Shown here piece by piece: positions 9,201 through 17,200 of a stretch of 19,482 nt of DNA; position 1 is the first letter of the stretch, and every line of letters begins with the position of its first letter. Source of the stretch: an uncultured Mollicutes bacterium. GTDB taxonomy: Bacteria; Bacillota_I; Bacilli_A; Acholeplasmatales; Anaeroplasmataceae. A program made the position numbers and the translations under genes. The stretch spans positions 1 through 19,482 of the forward strand of contig CAMWJY010000003.1 in assembly GCA_947174685.1 (NCBI GenBank), given 5' to 3'. The notes beneath the pieces were generated by a model. The model searched no databases. It was not told the origin of the DNA and was given only the letters and a program-made list of their open reading frames with translations.

Positions 9201-11193
9201 ATATGTGGTAGAAGATCAAATTGTAACAGTTACTTATGGTGATCAAGTTATTACATTAGAAATGTCTAATGGAGAAAACACAATGAAGATTGTAGACGCT
9301 CCTGAAAACCTATATACAAGTAATAAGGTTTATAATGTTGCTGCAGGTGTTGCATATAATCATAAATTAACTGTTGTAAATCAGGTTTTAGAGGTTCCAT
9401 GTGGTGGTTCTGCAGTTGCATCTGATGTATTCAAAATGGAATATACAGAAGATGGTAGCATTCAAGAACTTCCATTACAAGGAATTGTTGATTTCAGTGG
9501 TGTTGATTTTGATACAGTAGGTTATTATTCTGTAACATTACGCTATAGTGATAGTCATTTTAATTATGAAGCTTCAGCAATTATTCATGTTTATGAAGTT
9601 CCTTTTGCAGGTTATGCTGAAGTTGGTAAATATACCTTTGAAGATTACTATTCTAGCAGTTCTTATTTGGAATTAAATGCTGATGGTACAGCAGTATATT
9701 ATGATTATAATGCAAAGAATTGTACTTGGTACATCGGAGATGATGGTCTAATCTATGTATCTAATGATAGCTATTCTTACAATGTATATTATCAAAATGA
9801 TATGGTAATTTTATCTTACAATCATTATGGTACAATTAGATACACATATGGCTTTAAGAATAAAACATTTGTAAAACTTTATAGTAAAGATGATAAGAAG
9901 ATTTATATTGTAAGAAATAGTGCTGGTGTATTAGAATATTATTTCTTAGATGGTGCCGAAGCTAAGGGTCAAGTGAATGCCTTATTTGCAGCAAAAGAAC
10001 TTGCTGATGGTGTTGTTGTTCAATTGACTAATGGAGCAGGTGAAGAATTACTAGAAGCTAAAATTTCTGGTACAAGTTCATTTATTTATGCAGGACCTGA
10101 AAAGGGTACTTATTCAACAACAGATAGTTCAATTAAACTAGTATTAGATGGTTTTGGTAATGCAACTTACAATTCAGTAGCAGGTACTTATGTAGCATAT
10201 AAAGATTATTATAAGATTACTCTTCCAACAGAAGAAATTTATGTATCTTTAGATGTTGAAAATGATACTTATGTTGTTGAAGATAATAGTGTTGTTTTAG
10301 CTGGTTTAAGTAAGGAATATGCTACAGAAGTTGAAATGAAAGAAAATACTCATTTAATTTCTGCAGTAGATCAAGTAAATTGGTTCAAGTTTACTACTGG
10401 TCATGGTGGATTACATACACTTTCTTCCGCTACTACAGCTTATCTATATGATAAGGCATGGTTGTATGATGAAGATGACAATGAGATAGCTTCCTTTACA
10501 ACCACATATTCAAAATTTAAAATAGAGGCTGAATTGAATGCTAATACAACATATTGGCTAAAAGTAGAATTGAGTTCTACAAAATCAGATCCAGTAGCAG
10601 ATTATTATCTAAGTATCAAAGCTCCAGTTGAAGGTGCAGAAAAAGGTCTATATACTGGTGAAAAAGGTAGTCTTGATTTAGATGGCTTTGGTGTTGTCAC
10701 TTGTAATAGTGTTGTAGGATCTTATACGATTTTCGGAGAATATATTCAAATTAATTTAGGAGAAGAAAGCTTCTTTATTGTATTAGACGACAATACATAT
10801 AATGTAGAAGAGCCAGTTTACATATTGGATACTTCTTCAGAATTTACTTTTGTTTTAGATGATAGTACCAATGAATGGAAATCTAATAATCAGAGTCAAA
10901 ACTCTTCAACTGCTGTATTAAAACTTACGGCTGGTAAAAATTGTACTGTTTCATTTAAGTTTAAAGTTAGTACAGAAAGCAATTATGACAAATGTTATAT
11001 CAAGGTTAATGGAACTGCTATAGCAGATTGTGACGCTAAATCTGGTGTTGTTGATTATAGTGATACTGCTATCGTAATTACTTTAAGTGCTGGTGATGTT
11101 GTTACTTTTGAATATGCTAAAGATAGTAGTACAAATAAAAATGATGATACTTTCTATATTAAGGATTTAGTAGTAACAGAAATTACAGAATAA
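6202..11193 (+). CDS. Giant surface lipoprotein of Ig-like repeats, beta modules and a PPC-like domain
   Basis: Predicted lipid-anchored surface protein, 1663 residues, no catalytic motif seen. GGAGG at 6189-6193 precedes the ATG by 8 bases. The signal peptide ends in the lipobox LASC (Cys25). Residues about 40-700 hold eight bacterial Ig-like units of the Big_3/DUF5011 style, each closing with GTYxVxLxY; the first three are near-identical tandem copies. From about 700 come beta modules opening with G-x-Y (GTYTAM 703, GTYTGD 891, GSYCYI 973, GKYTFE 1142, GTYSTT 1302, GLYTGE 1482), several followed by LxLDGxG. Another Ig-like unit lies between them at about 1050-1135. Residues about 1389-1473 resemble a pre-peptidase C-terminal (PPC) domain, with NWFKFTT and TTYWLKVE. 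The last 120 residues look like a jelly-roll, possibly carbohydrate-binding. The protein resembles an adhesin stalk; its ligand is unknown. Confidence 0.95.
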   Translation: MKKRNLAVLGMVAVSALGTAGLASCKDKGKDPEPIVNEVVKKLVVTGTKLTVTEEGAKSLDLKTLFSLNYDGSAVEITDDMISGTFEAKEGTYTIKLTYEGQTATSTVVVVKDDGSIVTPTVKTVALTGTNMTLAEAGAEALDLKTLFKIKLNNADVAVTDAMITGAFEAKEGTYTVTLTYEGQTATSTVIVVKDDGSVVSSKILKVTGTNMTLTEDAVDALDLKSLFTIELNGAAVAVTNDMITGTVEAEEGTYKVTLSYDGQTVESTVEVVKNFVELRAKDQVIEVGNVDSLEVRELFSIFENGESVNVLRSMIDDGGLTNKAGTYDVVLTYGGKTITCVVKVVNNYDVNILINSEALFAHKNDDNFDLKNVFSLYVGSDEQPITDDMITSEKFDITRAGKYNVQFNFDRFGYSYHSEATVTVLPDVEIETPNGDVFEVAGVYKSNAVFKFNEVFKVYVDGVELPYDEENLDCDIEFVSNLAQTGEYDVTYSVNVCGVVTSKTIHYSILTYNVTMDTTATTTSFNKSKLTEDYNVLDFFNIKINSNNVSYYNFLFVDASKEDETEVPEGKTKVVYTLDNPIEYGTVGTYDVTISFELEGNTYEKTVAITIKEDVEITEKSSKVTSVLTGVESFDYKTMFNVRKFNPNNSSWSPYDTITVTDDMIDASGVDLNTPGTYEVKCTYEEVEYVAQFVVADPVYVGTYTAMDGSGKTLEIRNDGATYTGSNGSVSGTISVTDDVLTITLDNLYGSVACKYVDGLLTFDRNYSSVLASECAVYAKDPEAWTKKEATNLISASDGYRITEFTNTEDDSIKHVFVLAYVYNEISDEGTAIPNDCEATYYIDPSVTGTLFEGSATITLGSDKVKFVFDNEGGFTLGDATVVEGDGMQGTYTGDHGTLELDGAGKLTVTDSEDIVPNYSGVSYSLISGKCILTWRDSGYNTHRLIVVLDKEAGTYALDTENDGFARKYLNGSYCYIDFLGNGIASAYSVFKYGDVWCSYVVEDQIVTVTYGDQVITLEMSNGENTMKIVDAPENLYTSNKVYNVAAGVAYNHKLTVVNQVLEVPCGGSAVASDVFKMEYTEDGSIQELPLQGIVDFSGVDFDTVGYYSVTLRYSDSHFNYEASAIIHVYEVPFAGYAEVGKYTFEDYYSSSSYLELNADGTAVYYDYNAKNCTWYIGDDGLIYVSNDSYSYNVYYQNDMVILSYNHYGTIRYTYGFKNKTFVKLYSKDDKKIYIVRNSAGVLEYYFLDGAEAKGQVNALFAAKELADGVVVQLTNGAGEELLEAKISGTSSFIYAGPEKGTYSTTDSSIKLVLDGFGNATYNSVAGTYVAYKDYYKITLPTEEIYVSLDVENDTYVVEDNSVVLAGLSKEYATEVEMKENTHLISAVDQVNWFKFTTGHGGLHTLSSATTAYLYDKAWLYDEDDNEIASFTTTYSKFKIEAELNANTTYWLKVELSSTKSDPVADYYLSIKAPVEGAEKGLYTGEKGSLDLDGFGVVTCNSVVGSYTIFGEYIQINLGEESFFIVLDDNTYNVEEPVYILDTSSEFTFVLDDSTNEWKSNNQSQNSSTAVLKLTAGKNCTVSFKFKVSTESNYDKCYIKVNGTAIADCDAKSGVVDYSDTAIVITLSAGDVVTFEYAKDSSTNKNDDTFYIKDLVVTEITE
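6328..7029 (+). repeat. Three near-identical tandem Ig-like repeats
   Basis: Units start near 6328, 6574 and 6814, spaced 246 then 240 bases by matching codons (ACA of V/L-T-G-T at 6337, 6583, 6823). Units 1 and 2 share long identical DNA, for example the segment reading TYEGQTATST around 6493-6522 and 6739-6768 and the following AAAGATGATGGCAGT. Unit 3 is slightly more diverged. Each has VTGTxxTLTE, a LDLKxLF core, a D-x-MITG turn and a closing GTYxVTLxYxGQT strand. The following five Ig-like units are far more diverged, so the first three look like recent duplications. Confidence 0.85.
8302..10830 (+). repeat. G-x-Y beta modules resembling those of the upstream gene
   Basis: Openings at codons near 8308, 8872, 9118, 9625, 10105 and 10645 all read G-T/S/K/L-Y. 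Four are followed within 8-15 residues by L-E/V/D/N-L-D/N-x-D/F-G-x-G or LNADGT, then Val/Tyr-rich strands. The last two units (10105 and 10645) are the most alike, sharing EKGxY, LDGFG and a downstream NSVxGxY. They resemble the C-terminal modules of the preceding gene in opening motif and strand rhythm. Kinship is inference from visual comparison. Confidence 0.5.
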
Positions 11194-11212
11194 TAATTAT
11201 AAAAAAATTAAA

Positions 11213-11251
11213 CAAGATAGATATAAGCTTAGAACGCTTATATCTATTTTG
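11213..11251 (+). terminator. Long perfect hairpin, possible terminator or attenuator
   Basis: ATAGATATAAGC at 11217-11228 pairs perfectly with GCTTATATCTAT at 11236-11247 around the 7-base loop TTAGAAC. CAAG before and TTTG after extend the stem to 16 bp with one G-T pair. The + strand tail is only TTTTG, partly inside the stem, so + termination may be partial. On the - strand the tail reads TTTAATTTTTTT, a better U-tract, although no - strand gene is visible. It ends only 22 bases before the protease start and may tune read-through into it. Confidence 0.6.
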
Positions 11252-11273
11252 TCCATAGTAGTGAGGGGAAAAA

Positions 11274-14200
11274 ATGAAGAAAAATATTAAAAGATTACTT
11301 ATTCTTTGTATACTTTTTCTTGGAGTTTTAACAAGTTGTGGTGTTTCTAATAAAGATGATAATACAATAGTTAAGCAAGACGAAGGAAAGGAACAAGTTC
11401 AGCATTTAAATGTTACACAGGCTGAATTAATTTCAAAGATTACAGATAATGAGAAATACTTAAATCCTAATCTTTTGTATAATGTTGAAAGATTAGAAGA
11501 TAATGATCGAATTGGGATAATTATTACTTTAGATAATGCTGGACTAGCAGACACTTATTTTAACAAGGCAGGGTATTATGACTCTATTGGTGCTTATGCT
11601 GCAAGTGCTACTGGTAAAGCTATTTCTAGTGAAATGATTAAAAATCAAGAAACTTTAGCTAAGCATTTGTTGGATAGTGGCTATATTGAAAGTGTAAATC
11701 ATAATTATACGACACTTTTAAATGGTTTTTCTGCTACGACAACTTATGGTTCTTATAAAAAGCTAGTTAAATTAGGTATTGTAAAAAAGATTACGATATC
11801 TGAGGCATATGCAATGCCTAAGGTGACTACAGGTGATCATAATGCAGTTGAAAATATTGTAGATGTTTATGAAACGGGTATTTTCAATTCTTCAACTGTT
11901 GAATATACAGGTGAAAACACAGCTGTTGCCGTATTAGATTCAGGCTTTGATGTACATCACTCTGTTTTTGGTTCTATGCCAAATCATCCTATGATTTCTA
12001 AAGATGATGTAAATAATGTTTTAGCTACAACGAAAGCAAGTAGTTTTACAGCTGGTTTAAAAGCAGAAGATGTTTATGTCAATCGTAAGATTCCTTTTGC
12101 GTATGACTACGCAGATAAAGATCCAGATGTAACACCTTTTGATTCAGAGCATGGTACCCATGTTGCTGGTATTATCGGTGGTAGTGATTCAGTTATTACA
12201 GGTGTTGCTGTAAATACTCAATTAGTACTTCTAAAGGTTTTTGGAGACCTTACTACAGGTGCTAAGACAGAAGATATTTTAGCAGCTTTGGAAGATGCTG
12301 TATTACTTGATGTTGATGCAATCAATATGTCATTAGGTACTTCTTGTGGTTTTTCAAGATTAGAAGACGAGGATTATTTAAATTCCGTTTATGACAAAAT
12401 AGAAGAAGCAGGTATTTCTTTAATTATTGCTGCTAGTAATGATTATAGTTCTGCTTATGGTGGAGAAGCCTCTAACACGAATAAGGTGACCAATCCAGAC
12501 TCTGCAACTGTAGGTGCCCCTTCAACCTATACAGCTGCTTTATCTGTTGCATCTATTAGTGGTACTAAGAGTAAATATATTTCTACTGAAGAAGGTTATG
12601 TATTTTTCTTTGATGAAGCTAACAGTGCCAGTGCTAAGCCTTATGATTTTTATGAAATGTTGAATCTCCCAGATGGTAAGGATGCTGTATATGAATATGT
12701 GACTGTACCGGGGAATGGTTTGCGTATAAATTATAGTTCAATTGATGTCGCAGGCAAAGTTGCTCTTGTTAAACGTGGTGAGAACAGCTTTGAAGAAAAG
12801 GCACAGATTGCTTATGAAAATGGTGCTATTGCTTGTATCGTTTACAATAATATCGGTGGCGATATTATTATGTCAGCTGGTAATAATTTAAAAATTCCGT
12901 TTTGTTCTATTTCTAAAGATGATGGTGTTTACTTAGCTTCTAAAAATGGTGGAAAATTAGTATTTAATAATTCTAATGCTGCTGGTCCATTCATGTCTGA
13001 TTTTTCTAGCTGGGGACCTAATCCGGATTTGACATTAAAGCCAGAAATTACTGCTCATGGAGGTAATATTAAATCTGCTGTCCCAGGTGGCGGTTATGAT
13101 CAACTCAGTGGTACATCTATGGCTAGTCCAAATATGTGTGGTATTGTTGTTTTAATTAGACAATATTTAAAGGAACGTTTCCCAAAATATGATGCAAAAG
13201 CAATTTCTAAAATGGCAAATGAGCTTTTAATGTCTACCGCAAACATTGCGTTAAATGAAGAGGGGAATGTTTATTCTCCAAGAAAACAAGGTGCTGGACT
13301 TGCAAGCTTATACAATGCAGTTAATACAAAAGCTTATTTAACTGTAGATGGTATTGATAGAGCTAAACTTGAGCTTGGGGATGACCCTAAAGAAACTGGT
13401 GTATATACACTTAAGTTTAATATAAACAATTTATCTAATGAAAAGCTTAGTTATTCCCTTTCTAATGTAACATTAACAGAAAGTGTATCAACATCTGATG
13501 CCGATTATGTTTCAGAAAAGGCTTATATATTAAATCCAACTTCTGCAATTAAGGTATCTGGAGATGGTTCTGTTTCTAATGATGTTATTACTGTAAATGC
13601 AAATAGTGTTGTTTCTATTGAATATACAATTAGATTAAGTGAAGCAGATAAAAAATACATTCGTAATAGTTTTAAAAATGGTATGTATGTAGAAGGCTTT
13701 GCAATGCTAGATTCTAAGAATGAGGATCAGATTAATTTATCTATTCCATTCCTTGCGTTCTTTGGGGATTGGACAAAAGCCCCTATGTTTGATAAAACTT
13801 ATTACGAAGTTGAATCTACAGCGCATGATAAAGCTATAGATGAAGAGGATAAGATTAAAGCAGATTATTATGCAACAACTCCTCTTGGAACATATTATTA
13901 CAATTACATCATACCACTTGGTTCTTATGTTTATACAATGGATGAAACGCTGTATGATGCAATTCCTGCAACAGAAGAACATGCAGCTTTAAGTTATGAT
14001 TATAATACAATTAATGGTATTACTTGTGTTTATGCAGGTTTATTAAGAAATGCTAAAAAGATGACGACCATTATTACGAATACATTAACTGGTGAAGTTG
14101 TTTATGAGCATGTCAATTACAACCAATTAAAAGCACATTATAGTGGTGGTCAAATGCCAAGCTATGATTTAATTAACTTAAGTATAGAAGAACTTGGTTT

Positions 14201-17200
14201 AAGGAATAATACAAATTATACATTTACAATGGTTGGTGAGCTTGACTATGGTGATGGTGGTGCTGAAAATAATTTAAATAATAGCTTTTCATTTAGCTTT
14301 TATGTAGATTATGAAACGCCTATTATTACAGATGCACAGTTTAGAGCCACTTATGATAAGACCAAGAAGCAAAACAGATATTATGTTGATCTATTTGTTT
14401 ATGATAATCATTATACTCAATCTGTAAGACCATTTACATTACTAGAAGAAGGACTTGTCTCTTTATGTGAATATCCAACTCCAGTATATGGTGATAAAGG
14501 AACAGTAAACAAGGTAACTCTTGAAATTACAGATTATATTGATTTATTACAATATGGTGAGGATGGTTTAGTGAATGGTTTAGGTATTATGGTAGATGAC
14601 TATGCTATGAATAGTGGCTACTACTATATTACTTTACCAGGTACAAATGCTAATGATCTATATTTTGCAGATGAAGCTGGTGAAAAAATAACCTCTTATC
14701 AAACAGTAGTTGGACAGGAAGTTAATTTAGCTCAGATGCTTGTAAGTGATGATCCACTATTCAATCCAGCTGATGAATATCAAACCGACTATATGGAAAG
14801 AATGGATTGGACATCTTCTGACAGTAGTATTGTTAGAATCCATAATGGTAAGATTGAAGGTTTAGCTCCTGGTATTGCTACTGTTACAGTTCGTACAGTT
14901 ACTAATGAGGGTCGTTATACTACTGCATCTATTTCTATTACAGTAGAACAAGAATCCTTACCAGTTTCTTATGCATTAAGTAATTCTGTTGATTTAAAAG
15001 ATTTAAAATTTAGCTATTATGATACAATTAAAGCGTTTATCGCTGGTCCAGAACGTTCTGAAATAGGTTCTACTGGAGATAGAACGTTCTTTACTGAAAC
15101 ACCTACTATTTCCTTTTGGCCTAGTGAACAGGTTCAAATTGGTTATGATATTGATCCTTGGAATTTAGATCCATCTAGATATACTCTTACATGGTCTTCT
15201 ACAAACCCAACTGTTGCTAGTGTGGATCAAACGGGTTTAGTAACAGCTCTTAAAAAAGGTTCTGCAAGAATTATGCTTCGTATTACAGTAGATGGTAAAC
15301 AATCTAATATCTTAGCTTCAACTCCTGTCACTGTAAAAGATGAATTTATTATAGAAGGTAGAATTTTAACAGGCTATAAGGGCTTTGGTGGAGATGTTGT
15401 TATTCCAGATGACAAAGGTATTATGTATATTGGTTCCTATGCTTTTGCATTATATACAACCGATATGAGTATCAAGGTTGATGAAAATGACTGGGATGCA
15501 AATAAAACTCCGGGTGTCAATGAAACGATTACAAGTGTTACAATTCCATATGATGTAACAGAAATTCAAAAATATGCTTTTTTCAACTGTACTAGTTTAA
15601 GTAAGGTTGAATTTGCTGTTGGTCCTAAAGATGAGTCTTGTAAGACAATTAGAGAGCATGCGTTTGAGGGTTGTGCAAGCTTAACAGATATCAATTCTGG
15701 TTATGTTCAAGTGATTGGTGATAGTGCATTTAAAAATTGTACTTCTTTAAAGGAATTTGATTTTAGTAAAATTTATGCGTTAGGCAATGCAGCTTTTAAA
15801 GGCTGTACTTCATTAGAGACTGTGAATATAACAACTCTTAGAAATGCTTGGCCTGAAACATTTGCTGATTGTACAAGTCTTAAGAATTTTATTTCAGGCG
15901 CAAATACGAAGCTTTCTGAGTCTATGTTTGAAAATACAGCATTAGAGGATATTACAATTTATTCTGATAGAATAGCTGCTAGAGCTTTTGCAAATTGTAA
16001 GAATTTGAAAAGTGTTGATATTAACAAAGATGTAATTTATGTTGGTGATTTTGCATTTACTGGTTGTTCAAGCTTGAATTCAGTTCAGTTTAGTGGAAGT
16101 TGTGATTTCATTTATAAAAATGCTTTTTCAAATCTTCCTATCACAAGCTTTAAGTTCCCTAATAGTAAGGTGGAATTAGAAGAATATATTTTCTTGGGCT
16201 GTAGTAAGCTTACTACAGTAGAAATTGCAGCTAATACAGAAATTGAAGATAATTTAGGTTCTATTTTTCAAGGTTGTTCTGCTTTAAAAAATATTATTGT
16301 AGATCCTGCAAATAATCTTTATTCAAGCAATGGAAATCTATTGATGAATAAAGCTGGTGATGAGATTGTTTTAGCTGTTTCAGGTGCAACCTATGGTGCT
16401 TATAAAATTCCTGATGGAGTTAAGAAAATTGCTTCTGGTGCCTTTAGTGGTATTCAAGCTTTATCTACTTTAGATTTAAATCAAGTAGAAGAAGTTGGTT
16501 CTTATGCTTTTGCAGAATGTGGTAGCTTAACTACTGTTACATTCCCTCAAAATGGTATCAAATTAGGAAGAAGTGCATTTGAGGCATGTTCTAAGCTAAG
16601 AACTTTGGCAAATTTAAATAAGTTAACTGAAATTGCTGATTATGCTTTTTCATCTATTGCTGTTAGTTCTGTTGAACTTGGAGATAATGTAGTTGTTGGT
16701 GAAGGCTCCTTTGGAAATAATAGTAATCTAAAGGTTGTGAATTTGGGTGCTAATGTAAAACTAGGCTTTGGTGCCTTTGCAGCTTGTGGTGGTTTAACAA
16801 TGGTTAATGTTAAAGGTGATGGTCTTGAAGTTGGTCCATATGCCTTTGCAAGCTGTGTAAAACTTGCTACTATTGATTTGAGTAAAGCAGTTGGTACTAT
16901 TGGTGTTTCTGCATTTGAAAACTGTCAAGTTTTAACTAAAGCAGATTTACAAAATATTACTAGAATTGAAGATTTTGCTTTTGCAGATTGTTATAAATTA
17001 GCAACAGTAAATATACCGGTTGTTGAATATATTGGGGATGCAGCATTTGGTGCTGGTTCTGAAAACTCAACTAGTGGTGCAAGCTTTACTGCAATTAACC
17101 TTCCTTCAAGCTTAAAGCATATTGGAGAAGCTGCTTTCTATGGATGTATTAATTTAAAGAGTATTACTATTCCTGCAAATTGTGAAGTCATAGATTATGC

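Noticed and set aside
11198..11203. TATAAA as a -10 for a separate protease promoter
   Set aside because: No -35 at 16-18 bases and no extended TG, and it lies upstream of the long hairpin; AT-rich intergenic DNA gives such matches by chance.
13737..13982. Minus-strand frame of 81 codons rich in Cys and Ile
   Set aside because: It lies opposite the end of the Fn3-like region of the protease; the odd composition is explained by the complementary strand.
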